Below are positions 1-6,725 of a stretch of 10,698 nucleotides of DNA, in pieces; position 1 is the stretch's first letter, and each line of letters begins with the position of its first letter. A model generated the notes under the pieces. The model worked only from the letters and a program-made list of their open reading frames with translations, ran no database searches and had not been told where the DNA came from. The DNA lies in the NCBI GenBank assembly GCA_029267975.1, contig JAJUHH010000062.1:1-10698 (forward strand), in the 5' to 3' direction. This stretch comes from Clostridiales bacterium (GTDB taxonomy: Bacteria > Bacillota > Clostridia > Lachnospirales > Lachnospiraceae). A program made the translations under genes and the position numbers.

Positions 1-1
1 A

Positions 2-541
2 CTCAAAAGCATCTCGGAAGAAATTCAACTTTCGCCAATTTGGACTGCCGCGCATCTACACGCATTGGAAAAAACTGCCGCACGAAACGCACCAAATCAA
101 ATCGAGTCGAAAAGTCTGCAATCCACCAATCCGGTTTGCTACACCATGCAAGCAGAAGGGCAGAAGGTGGGTATAGCCACGGACCTTGGTAAATACGATG
201 ATTATATTGTATCCATGCTGGATCAATCGGATCTATTGCTTGTTGAAGCAAATCATGATGTGAATATGCTGATGGTGGGAAAATATCCTTATTATTTGAA
301 ACAGCGGATTCTGGGGGACAGAGGCCATCTGTCCAATGAAACCTGTGCCGATTTGATTAGCCGTCTGATCCAACCACGATTACGGCATATTTTCCTGGCA
401 CATTTAAGTAAGGAGAATAATTATGAGGAGCTGGCTTATGAGACCGTTTGCTGGGAGCTTGCAAGAAGAGGCAGCAGCTTTTCAGCTGGGAATGTGAGTG
501 TGGCTCATCGTGACCAACCCTCAGAAATGATGGCAATCTAA
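2..541 (+). CDS. WalJ/YycJ-like MBL-fold metallohydrolase, 3' part (5' end outside window)
   Basis: The reading frame is open from base 2 to the TAA at 539-541, giving about 179 residues; the family is usually about 260, so the N-terminal HxHxDH metal motif lies upstream of the window. The C-terminal half is typical of YycJ/WalJ hydrolases of the metallo-beta-lactamase fold: NPVCYT (visible residues 43-48), GIATDLGKY with the metal-ligand Asp (61), LLVEANHD (His 85), KQRILGDRGHLSNE (His 109) and IFLAHLSKENN with the last metal-ligand His (134). In Bacilli, WalJ is encoded beside the WalRK cell-wall two-component system, and a nuclease-like role has been suggested. No WalRK genes are visible here. 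The HDA-type histidine normally just before the PV(G/C)Y motif is absent, and residues 26-42 hold no His at all. The first ~130 bases are also richer in CG steps than the rest. The gene could therefore be divergent or internally deleted. It ends 27 bases before the next gene, suggesting co-transcription. Confidence 0.85.
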   Translation, partial: LKSISEEIQLSPIWTAAHLHALEKTAARNAPNQIESKSLQSTNPVCYTMQAEGQKVGIATDLGKYDDYIVSMLDQSDLLLVEANHDVNMLMVGKYPYYLKQRILGDRGHLSNETCADLISRLIQPRLRHIFLAHLSKENNYEELAYETVCWELARRGSSFSAGNVSVAHRDQPSEMMAI

Positions 542-568
542 CAGCATTACGACTAGGAGGAAATTCAA

Positions 569-841
569 ATGAAGAGAACTGTGATTACCGTAGTCGGTAA
601 GGATACCGTAGGAATTATCGCAAAGGTGTGTACCTATCTGGCCAACAACAACGTGAATATTTTGGACATTTCCCAAACCATCGTCCAGGGCTTTTTTAAT
701 ATGATGATGATTGTTGATATGTCAGCTGCCGGTAAAGATTTTGAGCTTTTGGTGGAAGAATTAGAGAAGCTGGGTGCTGAAATCGGTGTTATCATTAGAG
801 CACAAAGGGAAGATATCTTTGATAAGATGCACAGAATTTAA
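569..841 (+). CDS. ACT-domain protein, UPF0237 family
   Basis: This 90-residue protein is a single ACT domain. It opens with RTVITVVGKDTVGIIAKV, the usual first strand and glycine-containing ligand loop. Next comes the ANNNVNILDISQTIVQGFFNM segment, and it closes with a helix and strand through LEKLGAEIGVIIRAQREDIF. The size and the IFDKMHRI tail match UPF0237 proteins, which are stand-alone ACT domains related to the N-terminal part of GcvR. ACT domains bind amino acids or other small ligands as dimers, but the ligand here is unknown. The start is well supported by AGGAGG at 556-561 in front of ATG 569. The gene sits 46 bases before the UPF0210 gene, the arrangement also known in streptococci, so a regulatory or subunit role for that neighbour is a reasonable inference. 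There is no DNA-binding domain, so it is unlikely to be a transcription factor on its own. Confidence 0.93.
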   Translation: MKRTVITVVGKDTVGIIAKVCTYLANNNVNILDISQTIVQGFFNMMMIVDMSAAGKDFELLVEELEKLGAEIGVIIRAQREDIFDKMHRI

Positions 842-887
842 TGGGAATAAGCTTGCTTAAATCGAAGTTCAGGAAGGTCAGAATACT

Positions 888-2252
888 ATGATAAATATGA
901 ATGAAGTGATCGAAACCAATAAGATGATTGAGCAGGAGAACCTGGATGTTCGTACCATAACACTGGGAATCAGTTTATTGGACTGTGCAGATCCAAATCT
1001 TGACGAATTAAACCGTAAAATTTATAATAAAATAACAACAATTGCCAAGAATCTGGTAACTGTTGGCAATAAGATCCAAAAGGAATATGGAATACCCGTT
1101 GTCAATAAGAGAATATCTGTTACTCCCATATCCTTAGTTGGGGCTTCTGCCTGCAAAACACCTGAGGATTATGTAACAATCGCTAAGACCTTAGATCATG
1201 CCGCGACCGTGGTTGGGGTGAATTTTATCGGTGGCTATTCTGCACTGGTATCCAAAGCCATGACCACAAGCGACGAGCTTTTGATCAAATCCATTCCCCT
1301 GGCACTCAGTCAGACAGAACGGGTATGCAGCTCAGTGAATGTAGGGTCTACCAAGACCGGTATTGATATGAATGCAGTCAGACTCCTGGGTGAGATCATA
1401 CTTGAGACGGCAGAGCGTACCAAGGAAAGAGATTCCATTGGCTGTGCCAAGCTTGTGGTATTCTGTAATGCACCGGATGACAATCCCTTTATGGCGGGTG
1501 CCTTTCATGGTGTGACCGAGGGCGATGCGGTCATCAATGTGGGTGTCAGCGGTCCAGGTGTCGTGAAGAAAGCCCTGGAGAGCGTCAGAGATGCTGACTT
1601 TGAAGTACTTTGTGAGACCATTAAGAAGACTGCTTTTAAGATTACCCGAGTCGGACAGTTGGTAGCGCAGGAAGCTTCCAGAATGCTTGGAATTCCTTTT
1701 GGTATTATCGACCTGTCCCTGGCTCCCACCCCTGCGGTAGGCGACAGTGTGGCTGAGATATTAGAGGAGATTGGTCTGGAACGGGTTGGGGCTCCGGGTA
1801 CCACAGCAGCGCTTGCCCTGCTAAATGATCAGGTAAAGAAGGGTGGCGTTATGGCTTCTTCTTATGTAGGAGGCTTAAGCGGAGCCTTTATTCCGGTCAG
1901 TGAAGACCAGGAAATGATCAACTCCGTGGAGGTTGGTGCACTTACCCTTGAGAAGTTAGAAGCAATGACCTGCGTATGCTCTGTGGGTCTTGATATGATA
2001 GCAATCCCCGGCGATACCAAGGCGAGCACCATCTCCGGTATCATTGCGGATGAGATGGCAATTGGTATGATTAACCAGAAGACTACTGCGGTACGTATCA
2101 TCCCTGTTATTGGCAAGGGTGTGGGTGAACGTGTGGAATTCGGCGGCTTGCTGGGATATGCACCAGTGATGAGTGTGAATCCCTTTGGCTGTGACAGCTT
2201 TATCGGTCGTGGAGGAAGAATTCCCGCCCCGATTCATAGCTTTAAGAATTAA
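888..2252 (+). CDS. UPF0210 (DUF711 / PFL family) protein
   Basis: At 454 residues this is a full-length member of the UPF0210/DUF711 family, normally about 450. Conserved stretches are VRTITLGISLLDC (21-33), KRISVTPISLVG (74-85), the glycine-rich VGVNFIGGYSALV (109-121), VFCNAPDDNPFMAGAFHG (191-208), VGVSGPGVV (218-226), GAPGTTAALALLND (301-314), GGLSGAFIPVSED (328-340) and SVGLDMIAIPGDT (365-377). The family is structurally known from a streptococcal member, but no reaction is established to my knowledge. The 'PFL' label refers to resemblance to pyruvate formate-lyase; I see no characteristic glycyl-radical motif. No signal peptide or membrane segment is apparent, so it should be cytosolic. 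The start at 888 has AGGAAGG at 871-877; the in-frame ATG at 897 is a possible alternative. It follows the ACT gene closely and probably shares its transcript. The precise function is unknown and should not be guessed from the name. Confidence 0.92.
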   Translation: MINMNEVIETNKMIEQENLDVRTITLGISLLDCADPNLDELNRKIYNKITTIAKNLVTVGNKIQKEYGIPVVNKRISVTPISLVGASACKTPEDYVTIAKTLDHAATVVGVNFIGGYSALVSKAMTTSDELLIKSIPLALSQTERVCSSVNVGSTKTGIDMNAVRLLGEIILETAERTKERDSIGCAKLVVFCNAPDDNPFMAGAFHGVTEGDAVINVGVSGPGVVKKALESVRDADFEVLCETIKKTAFKITRVGQLVAQEASRMLGIPFGIIDLSLAPTPAVGDSVAEILEEIGLERVGAPGTTAALALLNDQVKKGGVMASSYVGGLSGAFIPVSEDQEMINSVEVGALTLEKLEAMTCVCSVGLDMIAIPGDTKASTISGIIADEMAIGMINQKTTAVRIIPVIGKGVGERVEFGGLLGYAPVMSVNPFGCDSFIGRGGRIPAPIHSFKN

Positions 2253-2288
2253 TGGATAAGAATATGCAAGTATGTAAATAATTTACTT

Positions 2289-2351
2289 GAACCGAGACTG
2301 ACTTCCCCTCGTCTAATCCTCAGACTGATGCAGGGCAGTTGTTCACGGTTC
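2289..2351 (+). other. Nested stem-loop in UPF0210-pepD spacer (possible weak terminator or leader structure)
   Basis: Four short helices nest inside one another: GAACCG 2289-2294 with CGGTTC 2346-2351, ACTG 2297-2300 with CAGT 2336-2339, CCCT 2306-2309 with AGGG 2332-2335, and GTCT 2311-2314 with AGAC 2322-2325. The outer helix is followed by CTTTTCGTCATTT, only a weak U-run. It could end transcription after UPF0210 or fold in the leader of pepD. It matches no riboswitch class I recognise. Each helix is short, so chance cannot be excluded. Confidence 0.35.
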
Positions 2352-2389
2352 TTTTCGTCATTTAACTATGGGAAAGAAGGGCGTTAAAC

Positions 2390-3865
2390 ATGGAAAAAAC
2401 CTTGGAGCAGTTAGATTATAAGAAAATATTTTATTATTTCAGCGAGATCTCAAAAATACCGAGAGGCTCAGGCAATGAGAAGGGTGTCAGCGATTACCTG
2501 GTAGAATTTGCAAAGTCACATAATTTTGAGTATATCCAGGATGCTTCCAATAATGTCATCATGGTAAAGGAAGCAACACCCGGTTATGAGAATGAACCTG
2601 CCATTATCCTGCAGGGACATATGGATATGGTTTGTGAGAAATTAAAGGATTCCACCCATGATTTTACCAAGGATGGAATTAAGCTTTTGGTAGATGGAGA
2701 CTTCCTTCATGCCGACGGAACAACCTTAGGCGGTGACAATGGAATTGCGGTTGCTTATATCCTGGCCATGTTTTCTGATCAGGAGATTGAGCATCCAAGA
2801 TTAGAAGCGATTATTACCACCGATGAGGAGGTTGGTCTGGGTGGTGCCCAGGCACTTGATTTATCCTCCTTAAAGGGTAAGTATCTGATTAACCTTGATT
2901 CAGAAGAGGAAGATTGTGTGTTAACCAGCTGTGCAGGCGGCATGAGAACCAATTGTACCTTGCCCATTAACCGTGTAGATGCCTTCGGCAGAAGATTCAG
3001 GATCAGTCTTGGGGGAATGCAGGGCGGCCACTCCGGTTCAGATATTGATAAAAACCGGGCAAACGCACCTATTCTTTTAGGAAGACTCTTATTTGAACTT
3101 CGGGAAGAGCATTCCTTTGGCCTGATTACCATGCAGGGCGGTTTCAAGGATAATGTAATCCCCAGGGAAGCACAGGCAGAGCTTATGATCATGGGCGAAG
3201 AAGGTGAGTTAGAGGATATCTTTGCCAGGGTAAAGGAAAGCATTGCAAAGCTGATGGCAAAATATAAGCAGGAGTTATCTGCCAGTGAACCGCAGCTAAA
3301 ATATGAGCTTGAGGATCTGGGCAATGGGGAATATCGCCCGCTGCACCCGGTATCCTTTGAGAAAATGCTATTTATGCTGGTGCATATGCCAAACGGTGTT
3401 CAGGTGATGAGCTCCCATATTAAAGGCCTGGTGGAAAGCTCTCTGAACCTGGGTGCCTTCAATGTTGAGGAGAATCAAGCAGTTTTTGTCAGTGCTTTAC
3501 GAAGCTCCCTTTATGAGTACAAGCACTTCATGAGCAACAAGCTGAATTATATGATCAGCTTCCTGGGCGGTGAGCATCGGGAATATGCTGAGTATCCCGG
3601 TTGGGAGTATAAACCCGAATCAGCCCTTCGTGAGCATTATAAGAGAATCTATAAAGAGCATACAGGCAAGGAGATCAGGGTGGAAGCAATCCATGCCGGT
3701 CTGGAATGCGGTATCCTCAGTGAGAAGCTTCCTGGGGTGGATGCAATATCCATTGGTCCGGATATGTTTCATGTGCATACCATAGATGAAAAGCTGAGTA
3801 TTTCCTCAGCAATCCGCGTTTATAAGCTGCTGGAGCAGGTAGTTAGAGAGAAGATCAGGGGTTAG
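2390..3865 (+). CDS. pepD: Aminoacyl-histidine dipeptidase (PepD, M20 family)
   Basis: This is a cytosolic di-zinc exopeptidase that cleaves dipeptides, classically Xaa-His such as carnosine, and feeds amino acids back into metabolism. All expected M20 landmarks are present: QGHMDMV with His77 and Asp79, GGDNGIA with the bridging Asp116, TTDEEVG with the catalytic Glu pair 146/147, NLDSEE with Asp170, and the dimerisation-domain GGHSGSDI at 213-220. In the C-terminal part HAGLECG (435-441) and IGPDMFHVH (455-463) complete the metal site region. The length, 491 residues, is normal for the PepD subgroup (about 480-500). ATG 2390 is preceded by GAAAGAAGGGCG, a moderate ribosome site (GAAGGG near 2376-2381). 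The gene stands alone between a structured spacer and a hairpin and looks intact. Actual substrate preference cannot be read from sequence; other members cleave a wide set of dipeptides. Confidence 0.96.
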   Translation: MEKTLEQLDYKKIFYYFSEISKIPRGSGNEKGVSDYLVEFAKSHNFEYIQDASNNVIMVKEATPGYENEPAIILQGHMDMVCEKLKDSTHDFTKDGIKLLVDGDFLHADGTTLGGDNGIAVAYILAMFSDQEIEHPRLEAIITTDEEVGLGGAQALDLSSLKGKYLINLDSEEEDCVLTSCAGGMRTNCTLPINRVDAFGRRFRISLGGMQGGHSGSDIDKNRANAPILLGRLLFELREEHSFGLITMQGGFKDNVIPREAQAELMIMGEEGELEDIFARVKESIAKLMAKYKQELSASEPQLKYELEDLGNGEYRPLHPVSFEKMLFMLVHMPNGVQVMSSHIKGLVESSLNLGAFNVEENQAVFVSALRSSLYEYKHFMSNKLNYMISFLGGEHREYAEYPGWEYKPESALREHYKRIYKEHTGKEIRVEAIHAGLECGILSEKLPGVDAISIGPDMFHVHTIDEKLSISSAIRVYKLLEQVVREKIRG

Positions 3866-3868
3866 CAG

Positions 3869-3897
3869 TGTGAAAATATCAGGGGGTTTCACATTTT
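3869..3897 (+). terminator. Terminator-like hairpin after pepD
   Basis: The arms TGTGAAA (3869-3875) and TTTCACA (3887-3893) pair perfectly around an 11-base loop and are followed directly by TTTTGTGCTTTG. It begins four bases after the pepD stop, the right place for an intrinsic terminator. The stem is short and AT-rich and the U-run is broken, so it may be leaky and allow read-through to the LCP gene. Confidence 0.5.
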
Positions 3898-3994
3898 GTG
3901 CTTTGTGCATTCGGGAGTCTGAGCATTCCATTGGCAGACAGCACATGAGGTATCGAAGCTGCGGGGCGTAAGTATTTATTTAGGAGATGAAAAG

Positions 3995-5500
3995 ATGGGT
4001 AAGGATGACGTAACATCATCATTTGATATTGTTGATAACCCGGAGTTCAATGAGAGTTTTTACAAAAACATCGAACGGGCTTTAAGCGATTCGGATGTTG
4101 AAACGCCAAAGGTTGAACAGAGGAAAGAGCATGACAAAGAAGAGCAGAACAAGGAGTATGCTCCGATGCAAGCTACCGTCGAGGAGATTGCAGCTACGGC
4201 TGCAGCAAAAGAACCAAAGACATTGGATGAGCTTACTGAGGATGATATCGAAGAAGAGTTATCTGATATCAATGCTGCTTTGGCCCGTAAAATCTGTGAG
4301 GAAATGGATATCATAGGTTCTGAGACGGCAAAGCAGGGTAGAAAAAAACAGTTTCGTTTCAGAATCCAAAGCGGGGCCTTACTGGCGCTTCTTTGTGTAA
4401 TAGGATTAGGCTTTTTCTTTGGTTTCACAAAGCCAGGCAACCAGCTTCTCCTAAGCTTTGGAGTGAATATCTCCGGCAATATTTGGACTAGCATGACAGG
4501 AAGCTTCGAGGACAATACCGATGTAACAGAGGATGTTGATCATATCGATGCAGAAGATATTGATTCCACTGCGGACACCTTAGATCCTTCCACCATAGTC
4601 TGGCCGGATCATCCTGGTGATGGCAGACATGAGGAGGGTGTATATAATATTCTGATTCTTGGAGAAGAGGCCATCGGTTCCGGTTCTGCAAGAGGACGTA
4701 CGGATGTGATCATCATCGGTACAATGAACACCATTACCAAGGAACTTAAGCTTACCTCTCTCCTGAGAGATACCTTTGTTCAAATCCCGGGCTATAAGGA
4801 CAATAAACTGAATTCCGCCTATGAAAAGGGTGGCTTGGATTTATTGTATGAAACGATTTCCCTGAATTTTGATATTAAGCTGGATGGCTGTGTAATGGTT
4901 AACTTTGAGAATTTTGAGAAGATCATTGATAAATTGGGTGGTTTGGAAATAACCTTAACCGCAGGGGAAGCAAAATATTTAAATACTACTAATTATATTT
5001 CCAATCCTGCCTATCGTAATGTACGTGAAGGAAAGCAGCTTTTGAATGGAAATCAGGTTCTTGGTTACACAAGAGTCCGCAAAAGAGCTACCATTACCGG
5101 CAATAACAATGACTATGGACGAACCGACAGACATCGTATCGTTCTCAATGCGATTTTTGAAAAGTATAAATCCAAGAGTAAAGTAGAGTTGGGTACCATG
5201 ATGATACAATTACTGCCGATGATCAAGACGGATATCGACGACAAGTGCTTTGAACAGATGCTGAATAACTTTATAGAAATGGGAACGACAGAGCTCTCCC
5301 AATTGAGAATTCCGGAGGACGGAGCCTTCAATAATGCGATCGTACGCGGCATGGATGTATTGGTACCAGATCTGCAGAAGAATGTAGAGACTCTACATAA
5401 GTTTATCTTTGGGGACGATTCCTTATATGAAACACAGAATACAGCCGGAGTAAGCGTGCCTGCCAATTCGGAAGCAGCAGGGACTGTAACAGGCAATTAA
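3995..5500 (+). CDS. LytR-CpsA-Psr (LCP) family wall-polymer ligase
   Basis: LCP proteins are membrane-anchored enzymes that transfer teichoic acid or other glycopolymers from a lipid carrier to peptidoglycan on the outer face. The order is: an acidic, charged cytoplasmic region (1-118), a basic patch KQGRKKQFRFR (113-123), one membrane segment (about 126-145), an acidic linker (171-200), then the LCP domain (about 216-395). Key LCP residues are present: NILILG (218-223), GRTD with Arg235 and Asp237, SLLRDTFVQIPG with Arg258/Asp259, KLNSAYEKGG (271-280), YTRVRKRA with Arg360 and Arg362, and DYGRTDRH with Asp373, Arg376 and Arg379. AGGAG at 3982-3986 supports ATG 3995. The Ser/Thr/Ala-rich tail (483-501) looks disordered. 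The N-terminal region is much longer than the few tens of residues common in the family. The next gene is a wall peptidase, which fits an envelope role. Confidence 0.95.
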   Translation: MGKDDVTSSFDIVDNPEFNESFYKNIERALSDSDVETPKVEQRKEHDKEEQNKEYAPMQATVEEIAATAAAKEPKTLDELTEDDIEEELSDINAALARKICEEMDIIGSETAKQGRKKQFRFRIQSGALLALLCVIGLGFFFGFTKPGNQLLLSFGVNISGNIWTSMTGSFEDNTDVTEDVDHIDAEDIDSTADTLDPSTIVWPDHPGDGRHEEGVYNILILGEEAIGSGSARGRTDVIIIGTMNTITKELKLTSLLRDTFVQIPGYKDNKLNSAYEKGGLDLLYETISLNFDIKLDGCVMVNFENFEKIIDKLGGLEITLTAGEAKYLNTTNYISNPAYRNVREGKQLLNGNQVLGYTRVRKRATITGNNNDYGRTDRHRIVLNAIFEKYKSKSKVELGTMMIQLLPMIKTDIDDKCFEQMLNNFIEMGTTELSQLRIPEDGAFNNAIVRGMDVLVPDLQKNVETLHKFIFGDDSLYETQNTAGVSVPANSEAAGTVTGN

Positions 5501-5531
5501 GGATAAACTTGTCATGAATAAGTTTCACGGT

Positions 5532-5567
5532 CAAGTGCATCAGGTGGTTTTTACCTGCATGCACTTG
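5532..5567 (+). terminator. Strong hairpin after LCP gene
   Basis: CAAGTGCAT (5532-5540) pairs with ATGCACTTG (5559-5567), and directly inside it CAGGT (5541-5545) pairs with ACCTG (5553-5557), with only C5558 bulged and a 7-base loop. That makes 14 base pairs 31 bases after the LCP stop. There is no proper U-run after it (TTGTGCGC), so it could be a transcript 3'-end stabiliser or a factor-assisted stop rather than a classical intrinsic terminator. Confidence 0.55.
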
Positions 5568-5586
5568 TTGTGCGCAGTGTATAGCG

Positions 5587-5612
5587 AAGCCTGTAGCCCT
5601 TGATACAGGTTT
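5587..5612 (+). other. Second hairpin in LCP-M23 spacer
   Basis: AAGCCTGTA (5587-5595) pairs with TACAGGTTT (5604-5612) over nine positions, one of them G-U, with an 8-base loop. It lies 20 bases after the previous hairpin and just before the promoter of the next gene. It may add to transcript termination after the LCP gene. No U-run follows it beyond the stem. Confidence 0.4.
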
Positions 5613-5630
5613 ATGCAGACAGCCCGTCTT

Positions 5631-5639
5631 TGTTATAAT
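5631..5639 (+). promoter_or_regulatory. Extended -10 promoter for M23 gene
   Basis: TGTTATAAT at 5631-5639 is a perfect TATAAT with the TG of an extended -10 element. A -35 box is poor: TTATGC at 5611-5616 has the right 17-base spacing but matches weakly, as is usual for extended -10 promoters. Transcription would start near 5645-5647, giving a leader of about 55 bases to ATG 5702. Being downstream of two hairpins, it would let the M23 gene be expressed separately from the LCP gene. Confidence 0.6.
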
Positions 5640-5654
5640 ACCTGACCTTTGGAC

Positions 5655-5683
5655 ATATATTACCTTATAGGAGTGTAATATAT
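5655..5683 (+). promoter_or_regulatory. Inverted repeat presenting a Shine-Dalgarno in its loop
   Basis: ATATATTAC (5655-5663) is the exact reverse complement of GTAATATAT (5675-5683). The 11-base loop contains TAGGAG (5668-5673), the best ribosome-binding sequence in this leader. The right arm runs into ATG 5682, whose first two bases are in the stem. The repeat is entirely in the predicted leader and could affect initiation at 5682 or 5702. It is AT-rich, so the stem would be of low stability. Confidence 0.35.
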
Positions 5684-5762
5684 GCGGAGAGTTGTGAGTC
5701 CATGGCAGGAAAAGATTTTGTGTATTTTAATCAACGAAGAGGCAGCAGGAAAGCGACCTTAG
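5682..5762 (+). CDS. Possible 26-codon upstream ORF overlapping the M23 start
   Basis: ATG 5682 lies eight bases after AGGAG (5669-5673), better placed than anything in front of ATG 5702. It opens a 26-codon frame ending at TAG 5760-5762, in a different frame from the M23 gene and overlapping its first 20 codons. The peptide would begin MRRVVSPWQE and has no recognisable domain. It may be a translated leader that tunes M23 synthesis, or simply chance. There is no independent evidence that it is made. Confidence 0.2.
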   Translation: MRRVVSPWQEKILCILINEEAAGKRP

Positions 5763-6670
5763 GGAAGGCAATCCTGTATTATTATAAAAATGAAATTATC
5801 CTTCTGCTGTTTTTGCTTCCCTTTCTGTGGATTACCGGTTTGCAGTCAAATCACCTGTCCTCGGAGCTGTTATTTCGGGAAATAGAGACAGAAGGAGTTA
5901 ATTATGATGTCTTTCGCGAGTTTCGGATTGGGGAGGACGTTCTTACCCGGGCTCGTGAGAATACGGAAGGTCTTTATGATAAGTATCCGGAGTTGAAGAA
6001 ATATCAGATTATTACTCCCATTGACTATATAACCTTTAGTATGTTTGCAAATTCCTTTGATCTCAGGGATGGAAAGCTGACAGATAGCGCAGTCCTTCTG
6101 AAGGGTTATAAAAGAGTTACCGGGCTTGGCAGCTATAAAAAGCTGCGAGAATATTATTATGCCATTTTAAATGATATAGAGCGATTCCCGGTACCCAGAA
6201 TGCTTGCAGAGGAGGAAGACATCACTTACGTGGATAGCTGGAGTGAGCCTCGTAGCTATGGCGGTAAGCGTAAGCATGAGGGTACTGATATTATGGCGGG
6301 AATCAATGAACGCGGACATTATCCCGTGATCAGCATGACCGATGGTCAGGTTGAGAAGATGGGATGGTTGGAGCAGGGCGGATACCGGATTGGGGTTCGT
6401 TCTCCTTCCGGTGGGTATTTTTATTATGCACATCTTTCTTCCTATGCGCCTGATCTGAAGGAGGGAGACAAGGTGTATGCCGGGCAGCTTCTTGGCTTTA
6501 TGGGAGACAGCGGTTACGGTGAAGAGGGTACGGTAGGCAAATTTGATGTACACCTGCATGTGGGCATTTATGTGAATACCAAGGCAGGTGAAATGAGCGT
6601 CAATCCTTATTATATCCTGAAAATTCTTGAGAAAGACCGCACCAGCTTCATGGGATATCCCTCCAACTAA
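5702..6670 (+). CDS. Membrane-anchored M23 family metallopeptidase
   Basis: This 322-residue protein should be a zinc endopeptidase acting on peptidoglycan cross-bridges or stem peptides outside the membrane. A basic N-terminus (QRRGSRKATLGK, 11-22) is followed by a single hydrophobic segment (about 31-47), which fits an uncleaved signal anchor. A region of unknown fold follows (50-175). The M23 domain spans about 185-300 and is complete: HEGTD gives metal ligands His192 and Asp196, YYAHLSSY gives His244, and HLH gives His284 and the third zinc ligand His286. All are as expected for an active LytM-type enzyme, unlike the degenerate M23 domains seen in some regulators. ATG 5702 has only a weak site (CGGAGAG), while a better one serves the out-of-frame ATG 5682. 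No in-frame ATG or GTG lies upstream before the stop at 5636. A sporulation-type (SpoIIQ-like) role is possible but unsupported. Confidence 0.92.
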   Translation: MAGKDFVYFNQRRGSRKATLGKAILYYYKNEIILLLFLLPFLWITGLQSNHLSSELLFREIETEGVNYDVFREFRIGEDVLTRARENTEGLYDKYPELKKYQIITPIDYITFSMFANSFDLRDGKLTDSAVLLKGYKRVTGLGSYKKLREYYYAILNDIERFPVPRMLAEEEDITYVDSWSEPRSYGGKRKHEGTDIMAGINERGHYPVISMTDGQVEKMGWLEQGGYRIGVRSPSGGYFYYAHLSSYAPDLKEGDKVYAGQLLGFMGDSGYGEEGTVGKFDVHLHVGIYVNTKAGEMSVNPYYILKILEKDRTSFMGYPSN

Positions 6671-6677
6671 AATGTCT

Positions 6678-6706
6678 TTTATATTTCATCCTATCTGTGG
6701 TATACT
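6678..6706 (+). promoter_or_regulatory. Extended -10 promoter for cysteine desulfurase-thiI
   Basis: TATACT at 6701-6706 is preceded by TGG (6698-6700), an extended -10. TTTATA at 6678-6683 is an acceptable -35 (four of six) at exactly 17 bases. Transcription would start near 6713, leaving a leader of about 95 bases before ATG 6808. It begins only eight bases after the M23 stop, and no terminator is visible between them, so read-through from M23 is possible as well. Confidence 0.6.
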
Positions 6707-6725
6707 AGATTAATATAGCCTGAAT

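Noticed and set aside
1..133. Frameshift in the WalJ-like fragment
   Set aside because: The frame is open without interruption from base 2, and neither of the other two frames supplies the missing His motif, so a divergent or deleted segment is preferred to a frameshift.
2779..3324. 181-codon open frame on the minus strand inside pepD
   Set aside because: It lies wholly antisense to a gene with complete M20 motifs, is Ser/Pro/Leu-rich as expected from the complement of acidic codons, and has no recognisable domain.
3917..3939. GTCTG / CAGAC inverted repeat upstream of the LCP gene, with TTGGCA nearby
   Set aside because: A 5-bp stem is within chance, and no -10 box lies at a fitting distance from TTGGCA (3931-3936), so no promoter is called.
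3987..3989. Alternative ATG before the LCP start
   Set aside because: It is out of frame with the LCP domain and only one base from the Shine-Dalgarno, too close for initiation.
4060..4515. 151-codon open frame on the minus strand inside the LCP gene
   Set aside because: It is the complement of the Glu/Asp/Ala-rich head and is a low-complexity Ser-rich translation with no domain or ribosome site.
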